Shown in pieces: positions 26,327 to 34,335 of a stretch of DNA of 64,000 nt; within the stretch, counting starts at the first letter, position 1; every line of letters begins with the position of its first letter. The stretch lies in the NCBI RefSeq assembly GCF_900099675.1, contig NZ_FNDQ01000003.1:124001-188000 (forward strand). The letters are read 5' to 3'. The stretch comes from Myroides phaeus. Lineage in GTDB: Bacteria; Bacteroidota; Bacteroidia; Flavobacteriales; Flavobacteriaceae. The notes under the pieces were generated by a model. The model had not been told where the DNA came from. It made no database searches and saw nothing but the letters and a program-made list of their open reading frames with translations. The position numbers and the translations under genes were made by a program.

Positions 26327-26366
26327 AACCCCTCATTACCTTGGTAGTGAGGGGTTTATTTTTTTT
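26327..26366 (+). terminator. Terminator of the tRNA pair
   Basis: Arms AACCCCTCATTACC / GGTAGTGAGGGGTT (one G-T pair) followed by TTATTTTTTTT. Confidence 0.88.
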
Positions 26367-26415
26367 AGGGGTTATATAGGGGCAACGATATACTTTTACT
26401 ATCCTATTTTATCTT

Positions 26416-27216
26416 CTAAATATTAGGTTCTGGCGCATTTGCACCTAACGTTTTCTTTAAATCATTTAAGATTTCTTGTAATTTATAGGCATCTGAATTA
26501 CTAACAAACTTACCTTTTTGGTAATAAAACAACTCTGGAAATCCTTCTCCTATTTCAAACTCTTTGCGTTTGCCTTTATACATTTGCTTAATCTCTTGAA
26601 TGATATTTTGTTCTTTATTAAACTGAATCCAATGCTCATCAAGAATTCCAAATCTCTTAAAACTACTTCCCTTGCGGTAATTCTCCATACGAATTGCAGG
26701 GTCAGCATATAAAGCAATAAACTGAAAATCTTTATTTTCAGGATTTGACGCTATCTTATTTGCCTCTTCAAAAAACGTGACACAAGGTCCGCAATTAACA
26801 GAAGTAATCAAGTAAATTGTATTCTTCTTAGTGAAATCAGCTATATTTACATCCTTCCCATCAATCGTGGTATAAGTCACTAACTCTGGCCCCATCACTG
26901 TTTCTATTCCTAAAGAATCAACTGATATTACATTACCATAAAATCCAATCATATCTGAGCTAATTCTATAGTCAATACTATCATGTTTATCACCAGTCCC
27001 TTTTTTTAATAACTCAAAGTTTCGTCTTTCTAAATTACCATTTTTATCAAAGGCCATACTTTCTACAAACTCTTTATATTCACTCTCACTTAAATTCTCC
27101 TTTAACATAGGAATACGCTTTTCTAAATAAGCTTCTTTTGTTTTCAAAGAGTTATTGCAACCTGTTAGCATAACTAAAACTGCAATAGTTCCTGCTATAT
27201 AATTAATTCTTTTCAT
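26416..27216 (-). CDS. Thioredoxin-like lipoprotein
   Basis: 266 residues. A lipoprotein signal with lipobox LTGC puts the modified Cys at residue 20, so the protein is anchored in a membrane facing the periplasm or outside. The C-terminal half has a thioredoxin/redoxin fold with Cys142-Gly-Pro-Cys145 in NCGPCVTFFEE, the active-site pair of TlpA/ResA-type thiol reductases, and a cis-Pro region GEGFPELFYYQ. Residues 25-100 are not recognised. It sits just after the tRNA pair and before a decayed mobile region, alone on its strand. Partner unknown. Confidence 0.8.
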   Translation of the reverse strand: MKRINYIAGTIAVLVMLTGCNNSLKTKEAYLEKRIPMLKENLSESEYKEFVESMAFDKNGNLERRNFELLKKGTGDKHDSIDYRISSDMIGFYGNVISVDSLGIETVMGPELVTYTTIDGKDVNIADFTKKNTIYLITSVNCGPCVTFFEEANKIASNPENKDFQFIALYADPAIRMENYRKGSSFKRFGILDEHWIQFNKEQNIIQEIKQMYKGKRKEFEIGEGFPELFYYQKGKFVSNSDAYKLQEILNDLKKTLGANAPEPNI

Positions 27217-27365
27217 ATAAGTACGGTAATCATTTCAATTATTCTATTTAAGAAAGATATAAATAATATTCTTTTTAAGTAAGGTATAATTAAAAAGGAA
27301 AGTTAAACATTAATTTGATTCAACGATATAGATATCATTTTATCTTCAGCCTTAAGCTCAAATAG

Positions 27366-27799
27366 CATTCAGAAGTAGAATTAATTTACAAATCAAAAGT
27401 AAAAGCTTCACAGAGACCTCAGATTAGATCTTCTTACAGTGTCTATCAAATAGCATTAAAAGCTTGGAATAGTAATAAGATTGAATTATTAAAACAGTTT
27501 AAAGCACTTATGCTTTCAAACAACATAAAGTACTTGGAGTATTAGAAGTTTCCACAGGAGGAATAACAGGTACAATAGTAGATTTAAGAATTATTTTCTC
27601 CGCTCTTTTAAAAGCGCATGCTACAGCATTCTTGATTGTACATAATCATCCGTCAAGAAAATTAGCTCCAAGTGATGCTGATAGACAAATCACAAGAAAG
27701 ATTAAAGAAGCAAGTAAGATACTTGATATTAATCTTTTAGATCATTTAATTATAACAGCAGAGAGTTACTACTCTTTTGCAGATGAAGGCATCTTATAA
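27366..27799 (+). pseudogene. RadC-like JAB-domain protein, broken by stop and frameshift
   Basis: In one frame (from 27366) the translation reads SEVELIYKSKVKASQRPQIR ... and continues to LKQFKALMLSNN. It then must shift frame near 27500-27530 to continue KVLGVLEVSTGGITGTIVD ... IVHNHPSRKLAPSDAD ... DHLIITAESYYSFADEGIL. This is the JAMM/MPN+ domain of RadC-family proteins common on Bacteroidota mobile elements, with the HxHP...SxxD metal site kept. An in-frame TAG precedes it and no start codon is seen, so the gene has lost its 5' end and frame. Confidence 0.8.
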
Positions 27800-27812
27800 G
27801 GTGCCTTTGTTA

Positions 27813-27864
27813 TTTTAAAGAAGTAAAACTGTAAAGATGCTTTTACAGTTTTACTTCTTTAAAA
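27813..27864. repeat. Perfect 23-bp inverted repeat, terminator-like
   Basis: Arms 27813-27835 and 27842-27864 are exact complements around the loop GATGCT. AT-rich, T and A runs at both ends. It follows the radC-like remnant and could have been its terminator. Confidence 0.7.
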
Positions 27865-28025
27865 ATTATTTACTTTATATACCAATGTATATCTAAGTTT
27901 AAACCAATCATGAAATTAGTTACATTAAGTAAATTACTCAGTTTTATATACTCTTATTTTGCACCTTCGTATCTAACTAAAAGTATAACTCAATTAATTT
28001 TTCTTAGAAGCTGTATATCCCCTTT

Positions 28026-28215
28026 ATCAAATAAAAAAAGTCTGATTTTAAGCAGTTTAAATTTTTAAACTATGTTCCTATCAAATAACCATCAAATAAG
28101 ATTTATACAGAACACAGAAATCAATCAAATAACTATCAAATAAAAAAAGCTTGATTTTAAGCAGTTTAAATTTTTAAACTATGTTTCTATCAAATAACCA
28201 TCAAATAAGATTTAT
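28026..28215. repeat. Direct repeat of about 80 bp, two copies, with ATCAAATAA motifs
   Basis: Copy 1 is about 28026-28106 and copy 2 about 28135-28215, offset 109 bases, nearly identical. Each contains a short palindrome AGTTTAAATTTTTAAACT. The 9-mer ATCAAATAA occurs at 28026, 28080, 28091, 28124, 28135, 28189 and 28200. The second copy runs into the stop codon of the following minus-strand gene. Confidence 0.85.
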
Positions 28216-29657
28216 GCCCAATATGGAATATATTTTGCGTATTTACGAGATTTGCTTTCTGGATCTTCTAACTTTATAACTCCCTCTTCTAAAGCATCTT
28301 TAATAATTCGAGATGCGGTAGCCGCATTTTGGTCCTCTATCTTAAAACGATCACGTAAAGATTGATTTGTCATTTTATCATTAGACACATATTTTAAACA
28401 AGCATGCTGATAACATGCACGAATTTTTTCTTTTTTATCTAATTCGTTTAAGCTTTTATAAGCATAAATCGTTACTCTTGTTTTGTTTTCAACAACAATA
28501 ACATTAATTGGTGGTAACTGATATAGCTCATTGTAGAAAAAAACTTTATCCATACCTGAACCTTTTTCTTCACAAAAGCCCATTCTTCTCATTAAATCAG
28601 CTAATTTATCATTACGAGAATTATAAGCATCAATAAAACGATCTGGGTTAACAATAGGTTCTCCTGGATTAGTAAATTCTATACGATCTGTAAAAATTTC
28701 AATCATTGGAAAACCTTTACTATTTAAATCCTGATGAATTAATAAATTTCCAACTAATTCACGTATAGCTATCTCAGGATACATTCTTGATTCAGTTCTA
28801 AGTACTTTACCTATCTCTTCATTAGCTGGTAATTGACCATTTATCCAATTGACCATTCCTGCAAACCCTAACGCATATCCCTTAGCTCCAATCTGTTCAC
28901 GAATTGTTTCAACTTTATTCGTTCCTTTATAAACAATTACTCTCACAGATTTACGCTCTACCGTTTCGAAATCTTTCAATTCCTTCGCAAATAAAAGAGC
29001 TCCAAGATTGGTGATTGCATATTTTGAATGAATTTTTACAACAATATTATCCTCTATCAACTTCTCAATTACTCCTTTTTGATCAGATGGATATGGTATC
29101 TTCATTAAATCAAAATATGTTTCTGTACTTAAATATCTTACCACATCAGGAATACTTAACCCTTCTTTAGCAATTTCTAATTCGTAAGGTTTTCCAGTAT
29201 TACGCCAGATTTTCGCTTGCTTTTCAGGGAATTCATTCAATAATTTAGTATAACTACCTATTCGAATATAAGACTTGTGAATAAATTCAATTGGTTGAGT
29301 CTTTGCGGCAGGAATTATAAAAATAGAAATATGTTTATCATTATAATCAAACTCATAAATTTGAAAATCGATACGTGGTTTTAATCTTGTAACTAACCAC
29401 ATTTCTAATTCTTCGCCACCCTTTTTATGCGACTTCGCTTTGAAAGAAGTACCAACAACATTATGAGTTCCGTCCTCTATACCAAAAACTAAATAACCAA
29501 ATTCTTTATTTAAAATACATGCACTATTTGATAATGCAGAAATACGCTCACCTATTTCTTCTGGTGAGTGAAAGTTTTGTTTAAACTCCACCCATTCCGA
29601 TTCATGAGGCTGTTGAATCAAATCTTCTACAAGCTTTTTTAAATCAGTTTCATTCAT
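28212..29657 (-). CDS. AlbA_2 (Schlafen-type) and HATPase domain protein
   Basis: 481 residues. Residues 1-130 form the AlbA_2 domain (SEWVEFKQNF, RISALSNSACILN, YLVFGIEDGTHNVVG). Residues about 290-370 hold a GHKL-type ATPase segment as in COG2865 regulators (AIRELVGNLLIHQDLN, then IEFTNPGEP and RRMGFCEEKGSGMDKVF). The last 80 residues look like a winged helix (NQSLRDRFKIEDQNAATASRIIKDAL). Such proteins are described as transcriptional regulators or RecG-like and are common in accessory regions. Repeats of ATCAAATAA lie after its stop and directly before its start. Role here unknown. Confidence 0.82.
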   Translation of the reverse strand: MNETDLKKLVEDLIQQPHESEWVEFKQNFHSPEEIGERISALSNSACILNKEFGYLVFGIEDGTHNVVGTSFKAKSHKKGGEELEMWLVTRLKPRIDFQIYEFDYNDKHISIFIIPAAKTQPIEFIHKSYIRIGSYTKLLNEFPEKQAKIWRNTGKPYELEIAKEGLSIPDVVRYLSTETYFDLMKIPYPSDQKGVIEKLIEDNIVVKIHSKYAITNLGALLFAKELKDFETVERKSVRVIVYKGTNKVETIREQIGAKGYALGFAGMVNWINGQLPANEEIGKVLRTESRMYPEIAIRELVGNLLIHQDLNSKGFPMIEIFTDRIEFTNPGEPIVNPDRFIDAYNSRNDKLADLMRRMGFCEEKGSGMDKVFFYNELYQLPPINVIVVENKTRVTIYAYKSLNELDKKEKIRACYQHACLKYVSNDKMTNQSLRDRFKIEDQNAATASRIIKDALEEGVIKLEDPESKSRKYAKYIPYWA

Positions 29658-29802
29658 ATCAAATAATAACTATTATTTTTAAATTAAATAATCTTAAGGA
29701 ATATTTTTTTGTTTTTAGCTGTCAAATCTATTATTTCATAAGTTTTTATAACTAAGTCCTAAGCAAAAATGTTTACATAATTATGAAAAGTCTATTAAAC
29801 CG

Positions 29803-29838
29803 CAAAATCCGGTATGCATCAAGACATATCGGATTTTG
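29803..29838. repeat. Inverted repeat in the leader of the AlbA_2 gene
   Basis: CAAAATCCG ... CGGATTTTG, extended by TATG/CATA with one mismatch; 14-bp arms and an 8-base loop. No T run follows on either strand, so it is not a clear terminator. Confidence 0.6.
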
Positions 29839-29875
29839 AAATTCTTTTCTCCTATAATGGTAGAATGAACATATG

Positions 29876-29883
29876 CAAATATA
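29876..29883 (-). promoter_or_regulatory. -7 promoter element (TATATTTG, minus strand), possible AlbA_2 gene promoter
   Basis: Exact consensus. A transcript from here would carry the 29803-29838 hairpin in a leader of about 210 bases. Confidence 0.35.
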
Positions 29884-30120
29884 AACGTTTTTTATGCAAA
29901 AACAGGAATTCAATCTAATAAAAATGAATGCACCTAAAACTATGATTATCAATTTTATGATAAGGGAAAAAACGTAAATTCATAAACCTCTTCAGCACAA
30001 TAGAACAGATTTGTTAATTCATAAAAAAAACTCGTTTTAATCATTTTAAACAAGGCTATATATCTACGTTTTTACGTCAAAAAGAAGTTGTGCAACAGTT
30101 ACTGATGTTATGCGCTCGTG

Positions 30121-30679
30121 CTATCTCCAATTTTGAGAGATATAACATTCCCTAAATTTCACCGTAAATTGTTGTAATCCAGAAACGTTGAAACATATCT
30201 TAGAACCATCTTCGTCATTAAACTCATAGTCCATATTCTCATAGATTACGACTCTTGCATGTCCCAGAGAATTTCTAATTTTTCTTATTAAGAACTCAAG
30301 AGTCATATTCGCTTCATTCACTACAGTCTCAACACCAAAAACCACTTTGTCCTTTCTCGACAGAGTTGAAGGAAATGATTTGAATTTATAATCTCCCCAG
30401 TCTTTTTTATTTATTTCGTCAAGTTTAATTGTCGGTATCTCTTCTTTGAAAACTTCTTTAGGATAAATAATAAGTCCATAAAGATGGGTAAGAATCAACC
30501 CCTTGGTTGATAATTGAATAATTTTCAGCTTTGTCCCAACGAATTGATTTTTGCCAATCTTCAACAAAGTTAATAAGTGTTTTTTGAGGGTTATTTCTCA
30601 ATTGAATCACTAAATTTCCAAGCAAATCCATATTAATACTGGTTTGAATGGCGATAATTTTTTCGTCTATTTTATCCAT
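30121..30679 (-). pseudogene. HEPN-like protein, frameshifted
   Basis: Two overlapping minus-strand frames join into one protein if one base is removed from the four-base run CCCC at 30499-30502 (GGGG on the coding strand). The product would start MDKIDEKIIAIQTSINMDLL and continue through INQG/LILTHLYGLIIYPKE to the end. Near the C-terminus RKIRNSLGHARV shows the R-x4-H motif of HEPN ribonucleases. The start could also be the ATG at 30703, which lies inside the GTTATGC end of the palindromic element. A real mutation or a sequencing error in the run cannot be told apart. Confidence 0.55.
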
Positions 30680-30703
30680 AACTGTTTTTTTAGCATGACG
30701 CAT

Positions 30704-30799
30704 AACGTCTGGAAGATTTGCGAAGTGATTTGCATTTTGCAAATCGCTTGTTGTTGGACAGTCCCGAAGGGCTGTTCAGACGCAAATCTCCCAGACGTT
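30704..30799. repeat. Structured palindromic element, attC-like or MITE-like
   Basis: Outer arms AACGTCTGGAAGATTTGCG (30704-30722) and its complement at 30781-30799 match at 18 of 19 positions. Between them lie two further hairpins: 30723-30749 (12-bp arms, one mismatch) and 30758-30775 (7-bp arms with a CGAA loop). The whole folds as a three-way junction. On the minus strand it ends in GTTATGC. It separates two unrelated gene remnants, as an integron cassette attC site would; a small inverted-repeat element is the alternative. No integrase is in the window. Confidence 0.65.
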
Positions 30800-31535
30800 G
30801 TAGGGATCTCAACTTGTCTTTTTTATCCACGTTATAAGAAACTAATGATGAAATAACTGATACTCCAGCACCTGCTAATAAAGCTTGCGGTAATGATAAA
30901 CCCAATAATGTCATTGGAATTGCTGTTGCACTTGTCGAGAAGAAAGAAACTTTCATAAAATTGTCAGCTGTCCATTTAACTCCAGCACCGTCCAATGATT
31001 TCTTAAAGTTGTTATAAGCTGGTAAAAATTCATCATTATAAACATCTTCGATTTGTTGTTTAAATGCTTCAATGGAAGTATTTTTAGGTATGTCCTTCGT
31101 GAGTTTTGAAATGTTTGTTCTGAACAGACCTAATTCGTCACGGTGGCGTTTCTTAAAATTCACAACGTCTTCTAAGGATAATGTCTTTGAAATTTTTATC
31201 CCCTGAATAATTAAGTTAATCAACAATCCTTGGGCAAGTTGAAGATGTCTTTGATTTCTATGATGATTGTAGAAGTCGTAATCCCCTCCCTTGATAGCGA
31301 TTTGATTGTCAAGTCTAACTAAATCTGAAAGGTTTGAGGTTAAAGAGTTGTCTGTTAAAAGGGCAATTGACTTTTGTTCACAAATTTTATTTGCAAGAAG
31401 TGTCATATAGAAAATGGCAAAATTACTGTCTACACGAAACCAGCCTTCTTCGGTCATACTTCGGCGAAGTTGATGTTGAATTTCATAAGGGAGTTTTTCA
31501 GGGTGAATATCAAAAAACAGAGCTGATGAATTACT
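30800..31535 (-). pseudogene. DUF6236-like protein, 5' truncated
   Basis: The minus-strand frame is open from 31535, after a TGA at 31536-31538, and includes ALFFDIHPEKLPYEIQHQL before the first ATG at 31457. It then runs GWFRVDSNFAIFYMTLLA, ALLTDNSLTSNLSDLVR and later SATAIPMTLLGLSLPQALLAG. This resembles the central and C-terminal part of DUF6236 proteins (about 300+ residues); the N-terminal part is missing. At its 3' end the frame runs on through the palindromic element to 30690. Family name from memory; function unknown. Confidence 0.5.
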
Positions 31536-31677
31536 TCAACAATACTTAAATAAAGGTGATGAAATAACACAAATCATAACGACAAAGATTAATTATATAG
31601 CACCTAAATAGAACGTATATATTTCGTTTTTTTGTAAAAAACAATAGTAATCTATTGTATAGTAGCGTATATTATCG

Positions 31678-31685
31678 TACTTTTG
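31678..31685 (+). promoter_or_regulatory. -7 promoter element TACTTTTG of a possible small RNA
   Basis: Exact consensus, about 68 bases before a GC-rich terminator, with no open frame between. Confidence 0.45.
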
Positions 31686-31691
31686 CATAAC

Positions 31692-31780
31692 AAAATAGTG
31701 TCCCGTTATTCTGAAACATGCTTTAACGCTGCACTTAAAAAAAAGAAATCACAACCTCGGACTCGCTCCGAGGTTTTTTT
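31692..31780 (+). ncRNA. Candidate small RNA of about 90 nt
   Basis: Begins about seven bases after an exact -7 element and ends at a clear terminator. The body has no start codon followed by a frame of useful size. No known family recognised. Confidence 0.4.
31753..31780 (+). terminator. Intrinsic terminator of the possible small RNA
   Basis: AACCTCGG / CCGAGGTT around a 7-base loop, then seven T. No protein gene ends before it. Confidence 0.75.
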
Positions 31781-32081
31781 ATAACTTAACTTTTATATTC
31801 TTTTCGATTTTTAATATCGAAAATGAAACATTCTCCTCTCCATAGCAGGATAACAACTCCCATAAATCTTTTACTTTCTCTAAAAACAAGAGATCAATAG
31901 AAAACAACCTCATTGGAATAACACGATAAGTAAACATCTTTCTCATACTTCAGGAACTAATGCAATAAACTGCTTACAAGTAAGCCGGTTGTCATCACAA
32001 ACTTCTTCAGCCTTGTCGCTAAAAAATACAAGTATAAACCAACCAAAAAATACCCAATACAAAAAACACTTTTAATCAAAG

Positions 32082-32168
32082 ATACTCCGACAATAATCTG
32101 ACTATTGTCCGACTATATCCTTATAAAGCCAGTATTCTCGGAACATTGTCGGAGTATTGTCGGAGAAA
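32082..32168. repeat. Short ATTGTCGGAG repeats, inverted and direct
   Basis: TACTCCGACAAT at 32082-32093 is the exact complement of ATTGTCGGAGTA at 32143-32154. The motif ATTGTCGGAG is then repeated directly at about 32154-32164. Confidence 0.6.
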
Positions 32169-32888
32169 TGCCCTTTAAGCCTAACAAATGCGTATATTAA
32201 GTAATGGGATACAATATACTAATTACCAGGCAAAATAAAAATAAAACACTAATAACCAATTACTTATAAGATAAAAAACAACATACTAATAACAATAAAA
32301 AATCACTCATTTTTATATATTTGGGGAATAAAATCATAAAAACACAACTCTTTTTACTCCAAAAACATTCTTTTTCTAATAAATAATGAGTAAGAATATT
32401 ACAATCCACCTATAAGTAATCGCCTTTCACATAACTATTCATTAATTAACTTTTAAAGAAAAAGTCTATTCTTAAATGAATTTATTGAGACAACAAAAAA
32501 TAATCAGTAGTATTCACTTAACTTTTAAAAACAATCCTATAATACCAGTTCACTCACCAATGATAGATCATTAATAATCGCAATATTTACCAATACAATT
32601 AACTATAGTAATACACAAAAAAACAACTTGTGTTAATAAACACAAACATTTACACAGATAAAGACAAAAAGAATAAATCTAAATCAAAAAATTAATAATT
32701 TACTTTAATATACTACAACAATGTAGTAAATTGCAATAAACTAAATAAAGTGCCGTTATCATTCAACAGCTATAATTTGCTTAATAAGAAATTATTTCTT
32801 CAAGTCTATATATCTTATAAGAATTGGACTATTGATAACCAATTATATAGGTTTAAAAATATTTGAAATAAAATCATATTTTTTATAT

Positions 32889-32896
32889 TAAATTTG
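32889..32896 (+). promoter_or_regulatory. Promoter TTTG / TAAATTTG
   Basis: Exact -7 element with TTTG 23 bases upstream (32862-32865), 47 bases before the ATG at 32944. Confidence 0.6.
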
Positions 32897-32943
32897 CGAG
32901 AGGTTAAAACAAAATTGTTATTTGAATTAATAAAATAAAGAAA

Positions 32944-33672
32944 ATGAAAAAGGTTATATTCTTATTTTTAATATTAACATCACTGAGCTCAGTGTATGGA
33001 CAACGTAAATCGAAAAAGGTTGAAACCAAGCCAAAAATCGAATACTTAGATATCAGAGAAATTCTTGAAAACACTTCTGAATTAGGATTGACATCTAAAC
33101 AAACTGCTGCTTTTACAATCAAAAATGAATTCATTAAAAGAGATTTACAAAATCTTAATTCAAAAACAGATCTTGATCCAGCTGAATTAAAAATGAATCG
33201 TCGTGACCTTGTTATTGGATATACTCAATTCATTGAGCGTACATTAACAGAGGACCAACTTGAGAATTGGACAAAAATCAAAAAAGAAATTGAGGAAGCT
33301 AAAGCTGGTGAAACAGATTATAAAACTGAATTAAGAGAGTTAGAAACTGAATATAAAGCTAACGTTAAAGAAATTTACAGAAGATATAGTAAAGACCGCA
33401 AGATTTACTACGCTCAAAGAGATATAGCAAGAAAACAACTTGAAGGTAAAAAACTAAAACTTCAAAAGAAATATGAAGTTGCTAATTTAGAAGAAGGAGC
33501 TGAAGATGAAAAAGTGCTTTCTTTAGAAGAAATTGCAAACTTAACTAAAGAGTTTGATGATTATTATAACGAACCTACTCAAAGAAGTCCTCTTGAATAC
33601 TTAGAAATAAGAGAAGAGAATTCAAATGGAAATGGGGAAGTACAGTATAACGAAGAAGAAGGAGATTATTAA
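32944..33672 (+). CDS. Secreted coiled-coil protein, unrecognised
   Basis: 242 residues. Signal peptide 1-19 (MKKVIFLFLILTSLSSVYG), so periplasmic or outer-membrane side. The mature part is charged and almost wholly helical, with long stretches of coiled-coil character (about 100-180: EEAKAGETDYKTELRELE, KNRKIYYAQRD-like segment ARKQLEGKKLKLQKKYE). The C-terminus is acidic (EVQYNEEEGDY). It resembles small secreted Spy/LTXXQ-like or periplasmic helix proteins only in general character (LTSKQTAAF, LTEDQLENW). I cannot assign a family. Single gene with its own promoter and terminator. Confidence 0.75.
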   Translation: MKKVIFLFLILTSLSSVYGQRKSKKVETKPKIEYLDIREILENTSELGLTSKQTAAFTIKNEFIKRDLQNLNSKTDLDPAELKMNRRDLVIGYTQFIERTLTEDQLENWTKIKKEIEEAKAGETDYKTELRELETEYKANVKEIYRRYSKDRKIYYAQRDIARKQLEGKKLKLQKKYEVANLEEGAEDEKVLSLEEIANLTKEFDDYYNEPTQRSPLEYLEIREENSNGNGEVQYNEEEGDY

Positions 33673-33686
33673 TCTCCTTTTTTTTT
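33659..33686 (+). terminator. Terminator overlapping the stop codon at 33670
   Basis: AAGGAGATTA / TAATCTCCTT followed by a long T run; the TAA stop is part of the right arm. Confidence 0.65.
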
Positions 33687-33804
33687 GTCCTTTTTTATCT
33701 ATAATCCTTATCTAACCAAATAATGTCCGAATTTTACAAAAATACAAGTGTATTAAACGGATTGAATTCATATTTTTTCACGAAATTTGCACAAAAATTA
33801 GATT

Positions 33805-34173
33805 ATGTCTTATATCAGTAGAGTTGTTAGCGGTAAGTGTCCAAACTGTGGAAAAGAGAAGATTTTTCACGATAATGGAAATCCTGTTACGTTCAGAATG
33901 CCGAAAATGACTAAAGATTGTACTTCTTGTGGATATAATTTTCACAGAGAAACAGGTTTTTATTTCGGTGCTATGTATATGAGTTATGCTCTTACAGTAG
34001 CTGAAATGGTAGCAGTAATGGTAATTCGCTATATTTTAAATGCAGGTTTTGGCCTGAATATCAATTTACTACAAACTTTCATTGCAATTGTCTTCGTAGT
34101 CTTTATTTTATGGACGTTCAACTATAGATTATCAAGAATTATGTGGTTGAATATGTTTTATAAAAAAGAGTAG
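33805..34173 (+). CDS. DUF983 family membrane protein
   Basis: 122 residues. Two CxxC pairs near the N-terminus (CPNCGKEKIF and CTSCGYNFHRETG) likely bind zinc. GFYFGAMYMSYALT and the two following membrane helices (about 52-77 and 84-105) complete the DUF983 layout. Inner membrane, biochemical role not known for the family. It lies before tRNA-Trp; no partner genes. Confidence 0.85.
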   Translation: MSYISRVVSGKCPNCGKEKIFHDNGNPVTFRMPKMTKDCTSCGYNFHRETGFYFGAMYMSYALTVAEMVAVMVIRYILNAGFGLNINLLQTFIAIVFVVFILWTFNYRLSRIMWLNMFYKKE

Positions 34174-34194
34174 GATTATTAAATAAAAGTTCTT

Positions 34195-34202
34195 TATATT
34201 TG
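34195..34202 (+). promoter_or_regulatory. -7 promoter element TATATTTG for tRNA-Trp
   Basis: Exact consensus 18 bases before the mature tRNA start. Confidence 0.6.
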
Positions 34203-34220
34203 CACCACTGAAAAACACAA

Positions 34221-34291
34221 ACGGGTGTAGTTCAAGGGTAGAATAGCGGTCTCCAAAACCGTTGATGGGGGTTCGAATCCCTCCACCCGTG
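34221..34291 (+). tRNA. tRNA-Trp (CCA)
   Basis: 71 bases. Acceptor ACGGGTG pairs with CACCCGT, discriminator G as expected for Trp. The anticodon loop CTCCAAA carries CCA. No encoded 3' CCA. Confidence 0.95.
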
Positions 34292-34300
34292 CAGATCAAC

Positions 34301-34335
34301 AAAAAACTCCTTAAGAAATTAAGGAGTTTTTTTTT
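34301..34335. terminator. Terminator between tRNA-Trp and the AraC gene
   Basis: AAAAAACTCCTTAA pairs with TTAAGGAGTTTTTT. A and T runs on both sides, so it can act for both converging transcripts. It touches the AraC stop codon. Confidence 0.8.

Larger units (their letters stand above)
29658..30120. other. Intergenic region with promoter-like element and inverted repeat
   Basis: 463 bases, no gene seen. It holds ATCAAATAA (29658-29666), the inverted repeat 29803-29838, an exact minus-strand -7 element (29876-29883) and a GTTATGC heptamer at 30107-30113 just past the HEPN-like remnant. Confidence 0.5.
31536..32943. other. 1.4-kb AT-rich region without protein genes
   Basis: No credible reading frame on either strand. 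Contents: a promoter-terminator pair defining a possible small RNA (31678-31780), inverted and direct copies of ATTGTCGGAGTA (32082-32168), a TATATTTG element at 32316-32323 with no gene after it, and the promoter of the next gene (32889-32896). It follows gene remnants and may be the decayed end of an inserted element. Confidence 0.6.

Noticed and set aside
29803..29838. Inverted repeat as an intrinsic terminator
   Set aside because: No T run on either side; treated as a leader or operator structure instead.
30107..30113. GTTATGC after the HEPN-like gene as a second attC site
   Set aside because: Only one heptamer is seen with no partner arm or palindrome around it; too weak to call.
31334..31549. 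Plus-strand frame of 71 residues
   Set aside because: Lies opposite the DUF6236-like frame, low complexity, no start context; a shadow frame.
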